Part shown: positions 47,755-59,271 of the stretch, in pieces
Numbering within the stretch: the stretch's first letter is position 1
Layout of the letters: the number at the start of each line of letters is the position of its first letter
From: Filobasidium wieringae
Taxonomy: Eukaryota; Basidiomycota; Tremellomycetes; Filobasidiales; Filobasidiaceae
Assembly (NCBI GenBank): GCA_001600055.1
Contig: BCIV01000005.1
Location: 372,001 to 436,000 of the forward strand
DNA: 64,000 nucleotides
Direction: 5' to 3'
Position numbers and translations under genes: made by a program
Notes under the pieces: generated by a model
What the model was told of the DNA's origin: nothing
Databases searched by the model: none
Seen by the model: the letters and a program-made list of their open reading frames with translations, nothing else

Positions 47755-48067
47755 TATGCGATGTTATGGCAGGAAACAGCAGATCGTGTTATGAGATCGA
47801 CTGGGAACTAGGAAGGTGATTCATGGCAAAGTATCAAAATACGCGAATATGACGAACAGATACTGAAACACCAGTTTTTTTTTGGCTGACTAATCAGAAA
47901 AACCGCGATTTGAGTCTTGTGACATTGTAAATAAACTTTCCGATTGATCGTACGATTTCCAAACAAGCGATAAAAACTATAAACACAGCGAAATCATCAC
48001 ATTTCTCATTGCGGAGCGTCCGATCATATCGTCGCAACACCCGCAAACAGCTGGATTCCTTACCAAA
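47755..48067. promoter_or_regulatory. divergent promoter region JmjC gene / ERG4
   Basis: About 310 bp with AT-rich tracts (TTTTTTTTTGGCTG near 47875, TAAAAACTATAAACA near 47970). Elements here should drive ERG4. An imperfect sterol-type TCGTACGA-like palindrome lies near 47948 (ATCGTACGAT). Confidence 0.45.
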
Positions 48068-50512
48068 ATGGTATCAGCATCTCCCGCTCCGAGGAAACGT
48101 ATCTCTTCTGTAAAGAAGGCCGCTTCGAACCCGATCGCTTCGGCGCAAGAAACGTCTTATTCCAAGCATATCACCGAGCATGGTCGTGAGATCGACAAGA
48201 AGTTGGACTCCCATACCGAGTCAGTACCACGCTTCAGGAATGAATGGAGTAACTAGAGCGAAACTGACGATCGCCTTGGATGTCTAGGTGGGAATTCGGT
48301 GGACCCGTAGGAACTTTGGCAATGATGATCTGTTTCCCTATCCTCATGTGTACGTATCTGTCTTCTGTCACTCGATATGCTCTATCGATACTTATGCTGG
48401 CTGTGATACATCGCAGACTACTTGTGGATCTGTCTTTGGCATTACCAAGGCCAACTCATCCACCCAACTTCGTTCTCTTTGACTGAGAAAGGTGGAGTTT
48501 TGCCTTTCTTCAGCAACTTGTTCTCTATCATCAAGAAGGTACGCGTGTCCCCGTAATAGCCATGTCACTCAAGGTCGAAGTGGAGGCTGATATTGTACTG
48601 TGGTTATCAGGACGCTTATCCCAGTAAATACGCTTTCAAGACGTATGCGGGACTTATCGCTGTGGAACTCTTGTTGGCTTTGGTCATGCCTGGAGTCAAC
48701 CAGAAAGGTTCGTCTCGCTCAAACTTATTTGTTTCTTCAACCTTATCATGCTCATCTCGAATCACTCCGATAGGACTTCCTGTGCCTTCTCTAAACTACA
48801 AACCTTTGACTTACCACTGCAACGCCCTCTCGTCCTTCTACACCACTATAATCATCTCCCTTACTCTTCATTTCACTGGCCTCTTCCACCTGCCCTCCCT
48901 GATCGAGCACTTTGGAAGCCTGATGACATGGGCAATCATCATTTCCTTCTTCTTCACCGGTCTCATTTACTTCCTCGCGGTAAACTTCAATTACGGTGGT
49001 GAACCCATGAGGATGTCCGGAAACTTGATCTACGACATCTTCATGGGAGCTTCCCTTAACCCCCGATTGTTCACTTCCGAGATTTTCAAGTTGGGAAGGA
49101 AGGAGTGGCAAGGGGTCGATCTCAAGATGTTTGCGGAAGTCAGGGTCCCTTGGGTACTACTGTTCATGATCGCTGTTAGCGGTGCTTTCAAGCAGTATGA
49201 GGATTTCGGCAGGGTTACGCCTGTGAGTATCGTCTGGTTGTGAGGACTACTCAGGGGTGACACTGACGGCCTCTTCGTCCGCACAGAACATGGCTTTCAT
49301 GGTCCTCGCTACTGGGTTGTACATCAACGCTTGGTAAGTCATCCGGGAAATGTTGGTCTACTAACATAACAGTATACTGATCAAGTAATTGCCCTTGTAG
49401 TGCAAAGGGAGAGCACATGATCCCTCAGACTGTAAGTAGTCCTGGGGTTCTTCCTCGGGAGCTATTGATCGACTAACGCTTTCCGCATGTTTCCTCATTG
49501 ATAGTGGGACATGTATCACGAGAAGTTTGGTTTCATGTTGATCTTCTGGAACATGGCCGGAGTGTAAGTGCCGTGTCAATTTTGAATGTCTCACTCGAAT
49601 CCCTCATTGACGTCGCTTCCCGTTTTCTGATCAGACCTTTCACCTACTGTTACCCCATCCTGTACATGTCAAGAAACGCGCCATCGACTTATCAGTTCCC
49701 AACTATCGTCTACTTTGCACTTTTCATCACGCTCCTGTGTGCTTATTACGTGTGAGTAGCCAGCTTTCAAAAATAGCAGAAATAGGGGAAGCTGACGTGG
49801 GTTATCAGGTTCGACACTTCTATGAGTCAAAAGTCTGCGTGAGTTTGGAAATAGATTGACTCGACAAGCGTACCTCGTACTGAATCGCAATGTTCGAATA
49901 GCTTCAAAATGCAAGCTCAAGGGGTCTACGTCCCTCGAGCTTCCTTCCCTGACCTTCCCGGTTCGGTCTGTGTCAATCCTACTTTCATTCAGACCAAGCA
50001 TGGGTGAGTCGTTTTCGTTGGGTACGCACGATTCCAGTAACTGATCTCGCTTCGATAGAAACAAATTGTTGACTAGTGGATGGTGGGCTTGGGCCAGGAA
50101 ACCTGTAAGTATACGCGACGCATGGGTCAGTGTATCGGATATGGGCTGATCTGCCGCCCCGCCTTGTTTAGAACTACACTGCTGACTGGATTCAGTCATT
50201 GACTTGGGGTTTGGCTGCCGGTTTCAACACCCCCATCACCTTCTTTTACCCCGTCTTCTTCCTTTGTGTCTTGACCCACCGCTGTGGAAGGGACTTTGAG
50301 AGGTGTTCGATGAAGTACGGTGACGAGTGAGTCTGTCTGGAGTGCTTCATCACAACAAGGAGCTGACTTGATCCACGTCATGTTCACCTTAGCTGGAAGC
50401 AATACTGCAAAGGTAAATCCAGCCTCTTCCCCTGCGATCTAGGTGTTCAAACTGACATTCTCGCCTCGCCTTTACAGTTGTCAAGTACAAGTTCATCCCT
50501 GGTGTCTACTAG
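48068..50512 (+). CDS. ERG4: delta(24(24(1)))-sterol C-24(28) reductase
   Basis: This ER membrane enzyme performs the last step of ergosterol synthesis, reducing the C24(28) double bond with NADPH. Spliced exons show EFGGPVGTLAMMICFPILM, multiple membrane segments (LSSFYTTIIISLTLHFTGLF, LMTWAIIISFFFTGLIYFLA), then the ERG4/ERG24 signature region [77 protein letters not shown] and ARKPNYTADWIQSLTWGL. A C-terminal HRCGRDFERCSMKYGDDW-KQYCK and FIPGVY then stop at 50512. The [16 protein letters not shown] and KQYE features separate it from the C-14 reductase. At least twelve introns interrupt it. Confidence 0.95.
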
Positions 50513-50662
50513 ATGAGTCGAGGAACATGAAAGGCGCACGAGTGCAAGTATGTACGACTACTAGAGTAGGCGAAGTGCAATGAACGCTGTGCAAGCATGC
50601 AATTATAGAAGCATTACAACATTTCATGATATAGACATACATCCAGGCTTGCTTTGATCCTA

Positions 50663-53600
50663 TCATTCATGTCTCAAGACTTCCACTCGAGTGATCAGTC
50701 CGTGACCCATCCTCTCCATTTCACTCAGAATGCCAGACTTGTCGATCTCTGTCATCGTCGTGACAGTCTTCTTGGTTCCCGCGACCGGCTTTACGCTGTA
50801 GCCCAAGAAAGGCTTGAAGTTGCGGTGTTGCAATACATCTGGGTTCCACAGTCCGGCTATAGCTTGCCCACCATGTTTGTCGTGGAAGAAGATGGCTTGC
50901 TCTCCATACAGTCGCTGTATACGCGAGAAGGTGAGTACAATATTGCAAATGTCAGGAGGATAGAAAAAACTCGCCTGCAAGTCACCATGGAAAGATGCCA
51001 CGGGATCAAAGTCTGCCCTGATTGACTGAGCCGCCATGCCGGAAACAGCTTGGTTTCGAACGTGACCTTCCCATAGCTGGGCAATCTTCGATTCCTCATA
51101 GGCAGCGATGCTTTCAGCCAAACGTGAGGCGTGTTTAGGATTGAGGTGTAAGATGAAGTCATATTCGGTCATGTCGGTAACGAAAAGGCTCTACCAATAA
51201 AAGTCCAACTGAGTAACATTTCGTCGATATGATCAGGCCTACTCACCTGAGGCGTCATCTCCTCCGCTTGCACAGCCTTGAGCGTTGCTTGAGCCAAAGT
51301 CACGAGCCGAGAAGCGATCAACCGGTGTGGTCGTCCTAATGGCAACCAAGCACGTCCGAGGAGATCCTCTTCCGTAACGATCACCATGGTCGATTTGTGG
51401 AAATCCTTGTCCATTTTGCGAAGCGCTTCGAAAGCGGCCTCGGCCTGCTTTCGGGCGCCGACGGGGAACGATACGTTCACAGCAGAGTTCTCCTGCTCGT
51501 GTCCACGCGTGGTTGTGTAGAGCGGTACGAGCAGAGCAGAATCGCGCCATGCCCAATGAGCCAACAAGTCGATAGCCCTGATGAATCCAGCATGCGCCGT
51601 TGTAGGCACATCGTGAGCGCCAGGGTCAAGGTATACAGATGCCATGATCAGTTCGAGCATCTCCTCTGGGATATGCGCAGATAGCAAGTGACTCGAAACC
51701 CATCGCTTGAGCAAACGGCTAGCCGATGCGAACGAAGGGTACATGTGATGAAGTGTAACGATTGCACCGTGGTGCCGAGGGGCCGCAGTGAACCGGCGGA
51801 AATGCACATCGTACGCATCTTGAGCGACGCGTCGCATTTTCTCTGTCGGCGTATCCGCATCCTCGATCATTCGTTCCAGCAAGGTACGTTCACGATCGTG
51901 GTAAACGTGGAGATGGAAAGCGTGTCCTGACGACATGATGACCTCTAGAGACGCATTGTCCTGGATATCAGGAGCGTTGGGATCCAGGACGACATTGACC
52001 TGGACGTCGGGCAATTTGGACTGGATCACGCCTGCGGTCTTTACCAATACGGCCAATTTGATCTTTTGGATGGCTACGAGATCGTCTGGCCATTTCCGAG
52101 AGCTTTCATATTGAATCAGAACGTCGACCACGGGCATGTACTGGACACACTCGGGTGCAGAGGCGGCACGTTGCATGTCCATAGCGTAAGGTATAAAGGT
52201 GCTACTGTACCGAAGAGCTGAATCCATGGGAGAAAAGTTGAGCAAAGATAGGGGTAATTCCTCATCTGCCGCTTTGATGGTCTTGTAAAGGTGATCAAAG
52301 GCGTCCATGACGGGTCGGAAACCGAGCTTCTCTGAACCTTGGGCGTGGACCAGCCGATGGGCTGATTCCGGAATTTGAGTCAGTGGCAGGTAGTTGGGAG
52401 CTTGCCAGCGGATCTCATCGTCCTCGAATCCGAAATGACTATGCAGGAGCCACTTGACGACCATCCCCGGGATCAAGGATCGCTCTTCAGGACGAGCCGC
52501 GTTCCAGACGACACTCTCCGTGATGGTTCCATCCTTGAACCGTCTCAATTCCGATTTGCTCTTCCATAGTTGACGGAAAGCTTCGGAACCGGCGGTATCT
52601 TCAGAAGGAGGTCCCTGATCGAGAATACCGAAAGCCTGGTCCTTGTTCAAGAGAAGGCCGATCTCGATAGTCCCATCGGTTTCGGTACAAGGACCGGTCG
52701 TACTCCAAGACCCAGGACGGGGACAAGTGACTGAGACGAGACGAGCTCGTTGACCGAGACCTCGTCTCAGGAGGGCAGCGATAGCATGGATCGAACGCTG
52801 AGCATGACTGGCATGATCAGGGTTCCCCCCGGCCTGCTCGGCAGGCAAGTCGACCCTGTCACAAAACGATCTAGTATCAGCTTTCCGAAGCCCCTCGACC
52901 GTCCCATCCCATACTCACCTGAACACCTCATCGAAGCGCAATTCAGGGGATCGAAGGTGTCTCAAAAACACCTCTTCAAACCGATCGGAAGATCCCGCAT
53001 GACCCAGCATGTTCAACGTCACCCTGGATTCGTATCGGAGCTGTACATGGGGGCAAGATCGGTCAGCCCGATAATCTCGGCTTGAGACGGACGAGACGAG
53101 AAGAGGACGCTTACCAATTCGACCTGACCGGTTTCCCAGGCCCCGAAAATGTTGATAGTCCCGGTAGGATCGACAAAGACCTGATCGAAGACCTTGACAA
53201 ACTCGGTCGCAGGGATCTATAGGGGGTGCTGGTATAAGTACACCCGGACGCCGGGATCCAACGACCGAAAAGGGACTCGCCTTTTCTTCGCTCGACGATT
53301 TCATAAACAACGGTGATTTTTTGAAATCGGTCGAAGCTGCAACACGAGGGGGTGGGTGGGGGTTCGAATCAACATCGCGTGTCTTCCGCCAGTCCAAACC
53401 CACACTGGACCACTCACATAACAACTCCAACCCAGCTCGCAACAACTGCCACTCGCTCAACCCTTTCCCCAATCCTTTCCTCGCCCGTAATTCCAACCCT
53501 TCTTTCCCCTTGACGCCCACGTGTCCTCCATCGATGATGAACCCAAAGACCATCGCTCCTAACCAACTCCAACCCTGAGCGACGTCCGGGAGACCCCTAC

Positions 53601-55128
53601 GATCCCCCCAGATCCTCCATAAAGCCAAAGCCGATCTGAACCCGGGGCAAGATTTGTGCAGGTGATGTAGGTACAAAAGGTGAGCTCGGTGGGAAGAGTC
53701 GAGGAGGATAGAGTTGTTGTACATGGGGGTGGGGAGGGGGACGAGTGAATCCGATTCTTCTTGGTAAGATTTCGTACGGAGGTTGGATTTCGTCGGGTAG
53801 AGGGTGGCAAGGGGGAACAGGTCTGGCGATATGGAAGGGAGAAGACGGATCGAGTATGAATGCTTGATTCCCAATGATTTATCTGTAAAGAGGGAAAAGG
53901 TCAGTTTCCCGCAAGTTTCGAAAAGACAGGCGGTCACCCACTTTTGGGAACGTCCAAAACCAATCCGGCCCGTCTCTCATCGCCTCTCACCCAATCCCAA
54001 CGTACCTCCACCCCAGCCCAAACCTGATCGACCTTTTCGCCCGATTTCCCCCTCTGTTTCCCCCCGATCAGGGTGGCAAGGGAGGAAGCGATGACGGTCA
54101 TATAATGAGCACGTTTTTGAAAGTAACGATTGTTTGTGCGATCTTTCGGAGAGAAGAGGGACTGGGCGTGGGTGTACAGGGGGAAAGAGTCAGTCCGGAT
54201 GTTCGGGTTGATCGAGGGACGGGATGGACTTACTCGAGGCATGACGATAGCCATATCGATCTCGTTCAAGATCGCCTCCTTGCCTTTCCTTCCCTTCCTA
54301 TGGAACCCCATCAAACTCCAATCTCCCGCGACAAAGACCTCTTCCGGTCTCTCCCACCCTAGAGTCCATTTCGTCTCTTTCCCACCCGGTCGAGGATCGA
54401 GGAAAGGGATGCGGTGAGGTGCCAAACGTTGTTCGGCCAGCTCGATGGAGACGCTGGGTAAAGAGGGGAGGGAGACGAGGTGAGTGTGGAGGGAGGTGAG
54501 GAGTTGGGATAAGATGGGTGCGGGGGCCGTGGGGGTGTATGAAGTTCCGGCGGGAGGTAGAGGATCGAGGAAGGTGGATTTCAAGAGTTCCGTTATCTGT
54601 CAAACGAAGATGTGAGGACGGGAATCAGCTTCGGACATCATACACCCGGCAAAGCGACACGGACTGACCTTCATGCTGAAGCCGAAAGAAGAACCTCGTT
54701 CTTCACCTTCACGTTTGAGCATCTCCATCTCCTCGACCGTAGGAGGTCTGAACAGAGCTTTATCGTTCTTCTTCGGTCTTGAAGTGACGTTTTCGCTGTC
54801 CTTCTCGGTCTCGAGATCTTGAAACTCGTTGGTCGAGGAGACCTCTTGGTCTAGATCTTGCTGTTCCTGCTCTTCTTCATCCTGCTCCTCCTCCTCTTCA
54901 TCGTCCTCGCTATCGTCTTGACCGTCATCATCGATCATATCGTCCATCATTGCGGCAGCCATCATTCCGTGCGTCGAACTGGTCTGGCCATGGTACGAGC
55001 TAGCTGTCGCCTGTTTCTAAGATCGCGAGCGACGGTTCAGTCGTCTCCGGTCGAGAGGCACACAACACTTGACCGCTCACCTTTACCGAGAAGGAGGAGG
55101 AAGTGGCTTTCCTCTTTAGTGCAGGCAT
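50663..55128 (-). CDS. UTP22: U3 snoRNP protein Utp22 (NRAP family)
   Basis: This subunit of the UTP-C module of the small-subunit processome works with Rrp7 and CK2 in 18S pre-rRNA maturation. A short basic first exon (MPALKRKATSSSFSVK) and a strongly acidic stretch (DDDGQDDSEDDEEEEEQDEEE, 54950-54860) precede NRAP repeats. KKNDKALFRPPTVEEMEMLK is followed by a nucleotidyltransferase-like part with VFVAGDWSLMGFHRKGRKG and EIDMAIVMP. YNNSILLDSSHRAHLLYLHHL and LALWRIWGDRRGL lie near 53700, LRRGLGQRARLVSVTCPRP near 52740, VVKWLLHSHFGFEDDEIRW near 52440 and ASRLLKRWVSSHLLSAHIPEE near 51690. The C-terminus IFFHDKHGGQAIAGLWNP fits the family end. About eight exons, near 1,300 residues. It is divergent from RRN11. 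Confidence 0.93.
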
Positions 55129-55444
55129 CTCTGTTATGGCCAAAAGAGGGAAAGAAATGGGAACCGTTTTCGCCCACTTTGTGGCTCGAAATTCGAATTG
55201 TTGAGCGAAAGAAATCTCGAGGTCGCTTCGGAAATTATGAAATTACGTCAAAGTCGATATCGCTCAAAATGCATATCACGGAGTCGAAAATGCATATCTC
55301 CCCTGCCTGACCCTTTCAGTTCATCCTGCTCGGCGAAGCGGTGGACCCTCTGAAATCTCCGATAAACTCGAAGAGAAACCATGCTTCCACGATAATGGCA
55401 ACCTCCCTCCCACCACAACCTCGAGCACTACAACAGGACCCAAC
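55129..55444. promoter_or_regulatory. divergent promoter UTP22 / RRN11 with duplicated motif
   Basis: This 316-bp region separates two ribosome-production genes transcribed outward. It contains AAAATGCATATC twice in the same orientation, at 55266-55277 and 55287-55298, a repeat distance of 21 bp (two helical turns). The core ATGCAT is palindromic. The motif could coordinate the pair. That function is inferred and not shown by sequence. Confidence 0.5.
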
Positions 55445-57335
55445 ATGTCGGCAACAGGCTTCAAGATCACCTCGATAGAACCCCGTTACTCGAAGCTCTA
55501 CGTGCACACCACAAGGCGTATCTACCTGCAAAACCTGATCAACCTGCTCCATGCGAGTCTACTCAAGAGGGACGCTTCCAGAGCCTACAGAGCTTGGGCT
55601 ATTTTGGTAAGCGGACCGGGGGCGAGCGGAGTTGTGATATAGCTAAAGCGATCGGTTGTGGACAGATGAGATGTCCGGAAATCGATTTCAAGACCACATG
55701 GAAATGGGCTCTTCCGGTGTTAGACCTCGTCTCCTCTTGTGCTAGTTCCTTTTCCTCGTCTCAAGAGTATCAACCGCAAACGCAAACGCAAACGCAGACT
55801 CGAATGCAGACCACGTTCAATATCGAAACGATCAGAAGAAGGATCGACGACCAAACGAAAGAGACCTATCTGCGTAAAATGCTTGTCGCAGTGAACCAAT
55901 GGCAGGTCCGTCCCTCCGTCTCCACGCACGATCCCACTCCCCTATAACTCACCTCCTCCCACCCGCCCACCGACCCCGACTATGACAGAAATCAGAAATC
56001 CTGACGACCCTGATCATCCATCTCATCTCCCAATCCCAACCCGAACAAGCGTTGGACGAACTGGAATTGTACCTGCCTACTTTCCCGTTCGCCCTGAGCG
56101 CCATCATTCATACCTACGCCGGACTCTTGAGCTTTTACCTGAGTCAACCTAGGGAGACGAGGTTGGGTGAACAACGGACACAGGGGACACAGGGGACGCA
56201 GGGGACACGGGGAACGGGTTGGGAGGAAAGTCAATGGGCCACCCAGGCCGTCCCCCCTCCCTCCTCCCCCTCGACTCTGGACGAAGAACTCGGTCATCTG
56301 AACCTCCAAACCCGACCCGCCAAGAACCCTTTTTCGAAACACGATCTAGGGAAACTCAAACAGGCCCTGGTGTATTTCCGGAAAGCGGTGGAGCTCGAGA
56401 TGGAGGAGGAGAAACGGACGGACGATCGGTTGGTCCTCCGAGCGAGGGGGATCGGGGGGGACGTCGAGGTGATGAGGTTGAGGAGGGTGGTAGGTAAGAG
56501 CGTCGCCAGGAGTTTCGTCAAGGAGGTAAGCTCTGTACACGTGGTCCGGTCCGGGTCCGGGTTCGGGATCGAAGTTGACCCCGAGGTTGGATAGATCAAA
56601 TCGATGTTGGTTGAAGTCGAGGGGAAGGAAGGTGGGGATATGGATTCCTCCGATGTCGAGAGGTTCCCTTTGAGCGAGGAGGAGGAGGAGGAGGAGGAAG
56701 ACGTTTCGGATGATCCCGTCAGCGAGCAGGACGAGGACGACGACGAGGACCATGACGAGGATGAGATGGAGGACGGACGGGAAAGAGGACATACGATCCC
56801 CGCTTCCAGCCGCGCGAGTACCCCGCCGATCCCGACCCCACGACAAACACCCAGACCCAGACCTACACCTAGACCGAGCTCGACGAGAACGCCCCGCAAG
56901 TCGGGCAAAAAGAGTTCCACCTTGCAACCCCCCACCCCCACCCCCACCCCCACCCCTGGTCGACCAAGCTCGACCCGATCCACCCGTAATCCTCAACCGT
57001 TGTACCAACTCTCCTCTCACCCCCTAGACGACCACCCGGACGCACAAGACGAGGAGGCCCCGTTGGGACAGAGGAGCAGACGAGAATCGACCACCGAGAC
57101 CAGCGAGGATGGGGCCGGGAGGACGGATTACCTGCAGATCAGGACGAACGGTGGGAGAGGGGTCAAGCGGAAGAAATCCCGGATGAGACGGACGGGGGAT
57201 GGACACGAGGGGGAGACGTTCAAGGACGGGCTTGAAGTGCGGGTCGAACGTGGGGTGAGCGGGTTGCAGGGCGAACCGCGGGGACGGGATGATGAGGATG
57301 GGAAGAGCGATTATAGTGATCTTTCTATCGGTTGA
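55445..57335 (+). CDS. RRN11: RNA polymerase I initiation factor Rrn11-like
   Basis: Likely a subunit of the Pol I core factor that recruits polymerase to the rDNA promoter. The N-terminal exons show the Rrn11 pattern: RRIYLQNLINLLHASLLKRDASRAYRAWAIL joined to MRCPEIDFKTTWKWALPVLD, followed by ETYLRKMLVAVNQWQ and IIHLISQSQPEQALDELELYLPTFPF, a TPR-like helical region. Later parts are low complexity: GTQGT repeats (56180-56215), a Glu/Asp-rich stretch (56680-56780) and PTPTPTPTPG (56930-56960). GRGVKRKKSRMRR is a basic cluster. At least four exons are needed and the stop is at 57333-57335. The C-terminal 350 residues have no counterpart I recognise in yeast Rrn11. Confidence 0.75.
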
Positions 57336-57834
57336 AACGCGGGAAGGGGGAGGGGGAACTGTATCCACGGTAGCTTTATATAATTGGTTGTAATTGTCCG
57401 ATCGTCGATGGGTTTGTGGTCGGTCCGGGTTCTCGTCTTGGCAGCGTCAGTGAGTCGCCTTACAGCGTTGTAGGAAGGCAAATTGTGAGATTGGCGACGG
57501 CCCGGCGTCAGCGGACCAACAGGCTCGAGATGGTCTCTGGTACTAGCTAAGGATTCGGGAACCCCCCCATGTACCATGTACAAGTTCTTCGGGAACGAAA
57601 AATACGTCGAGCAGCGGAAGGAGCGTTTCAGGGGAAAGCTGTGAAGGACTTGATAACCTGAAGGACACGCAGCGAAAAGGATGTTCTCCCATTCTTCGTC
57701 ATCGTGGAATGATCAACGTGAGGATGTGAGTGCTTCGGTGCACAATGGCCAAGAAGGACATTGTGACCTGGAAGTTCGCTGGGTTTCTGGGGGTGAGGTG
57801 ACTTTCATATTATGTCTTCTGCAAGTCCAGCCTT
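57336..57834. other. intergenic region between convergent genes
   Basis: About 500 bp between the RRN11 stop and the stop of the AT-hook protein. The frame at 57583-57311 (minus) overlaps the RRN11 end and has no domain character. Nothing further seen. Confidence 0.4.
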
Positions 57835-58179
57835 TTACCCTCGAATACCAGGAGCGTCATCGTCAGTCTCCCCTCCAGCTTGGACGAATTTCTTAGCATT
57901 CTTCTGGCCCGGACCCCTCGTCCTCTTCTGGAGGGTGGGCTTCTTCTGGACGGGTTCTTCAGTTTCCTCAGGTTCCTCGGGTTCCTCAGGTTCGGCAGGT
58001 TCGGCAGGTTCGGCAGGTTCGGCAGCCTGAGGTTCATCAGGTTTCACAGCAGTAGCATCGCTTTGATCTTTGGTGACCTTCTGGCCGGGCGGCCTGCCCC
58101 TCTTCGTATTGACTTCACTCTGACTGGTGACTCCACCACCTCGCTTCCTCTTCTTATTCTGTTCGTCCTTTCCCGTCAT
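57835..58179 (-). CDS. small basic protein with AT-hook and AEP/EEP repeats
   Basis: A 114-residue protein from an ATG at 58179. It is Lys/Arg-rich at the start (NKKRKRGGG), has KRGRPPGQK, an AT-hook core (R-G-R-P) that binds the minor groove of AT-rich DNA, then a tandem run of AEP and EEP units (57960-58025, a 12-bp DNA repeat) and a second basic patch (KRTRGPGQKNAKKF). It is probably nuclear or chromatin-associated. Codon-scale repeats suggest the middle changes length readily. A short last intron would give a different C-terminus. No orthologue recognised. Confidence 0.55.
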   Translation of the reverse strand: MTGKDEQNKKRKRGGGVTSQSEVNTKRGRPPGQKVTKDQSDATAVKPDEPQAAEPAEPAEPAEPEEPEEPEETEEPVQKKPTLQKRTRGPGQKNAKKFVQAGGETDDDAPGIRG

Positions 58180-58588
58180 CTGGGAGTTGTGTTGTGGGAT
58201 GAGGTGACACTATATACGGATAATTGAGGAAGATGAGTGACACGATCTACTTATCAGGACAGACTTTCTTCTTACGAGTAAACAGGGAACGGGGTGCCTT
58301 GCCTCGGAGAGGAGAGGAGATCAGAGACGAGAGGAGATCGAGTGGTAAGTGTCTGGTAGATCCACCTATTTGACTACTGGAGAGCGTCCGCTTAGTAGCA
58401 GTATCGATTCGAGATCAAACAGAAGAGAGATAGTCAAGTACACTGTGGAAGGGTCCTGACCATTCTCGAAAACCGAAAAGGGTTCTTGAAGTACTGAGAT
58501 ATCGTATCACGTTCTATAGTCATGATCATCGTCCAATCATTATTCTCAGAGTTGTTACAAAAGGGTTCACCGGTCGTCGAGGGTGATT
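58180..58588. other. intergenic region between two minus-strand genes
   Basis: About 410 bp upstream of the AT-hook gene and downstream of LSM3. It has GAGAGGAGAGGAGATC-type purine repeats near 58296-58340. No gene seen. Confidence 0.4.
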
Positions 58589-59152
58589 TTATTTGGTTGG
58601 GGAGATCTGTTACAAGGGGGAGGAAGGATGTTAGCCTTGCGACGGATGGGAAGGGGCCAAGAAGGGGAGAGACGGAGGAGGACCGGGGACTGACCATGAT
58701 CACTGCATCTCCTCGTACGAACAACATCTCCATATTCCTCGCAGCCGTCTGCCGGGTGACATCCCGTCAATAAGTCCGTTAAGGTGGAGGGATACACGTA
58801 GAATGGGAAACTCACTCGGACCCCTTGAGGTGTACCGTCGTCCGCTACGTCTACCAACGTTATCGTCTCCTCTACGTCGGATAGGATGAGGTTCATGTGC
58901 GCATCGTAGGCCTGTCGGGGAGGGGTTCGTGTCAGCGGTTTAGAACGGAGATTAGGGAATGGTACTGACGTGGAGGACTCCCTGTACTGATCGATCTCCC
59001 CTGAGCTTGATAAAGACTCGTCTGTCGTGGAAGGAAGGGTGGTTGAGTTTGTGCGAGATGCAGTGAATGAACACATGGACTTACTCGCTCAAGGAGAGTT
59101 TCACGAGATCGAGAGGTTCGTTGACTGTGGTTGCTACGTCTGCTGCGTCCAT
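58589..59152 (-). CDS. LSM3: U6 snRNA-associated Sm-like protein LSm3
   Basis: This subunit belongs to the LSm2-8 ring (U6 snRNP, splicing) and the LSm1-7 ring (mRNA decay). The start MDAADVATTVNEPLDLVKLSLSE is followed after an intron by RVFIKLRGDRSVQGVLH (Sm1 motif), then AYDAHMNLILSDVEETITLV and a last region NMEMLFVRGDAVIM (Sm2 motif) joined to ISPTK then stop. Four introns split a protein of about 90-100 residues, the family size. It is divergent from the next gene with only about 120 bp between starts. Confidence 0.93.
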
Positions 59153-59271
59153 CTTGTCGAGTTGCGAGTCGAATGGAGGGTCACTGCTAGTAGCTATTGT
59201 AGTAGTAGTAGCTATCGTCTGCTGTGACGGTCGATGGAGAGTCAAAGTAAAGTGAACGAGTCGAGCATATG

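Noticed and set aside
53340..53375. GGTTCGAATC B-box-like string
   Set aside because: Lies inside the UTP22 gene and has no cloverleaf around it.
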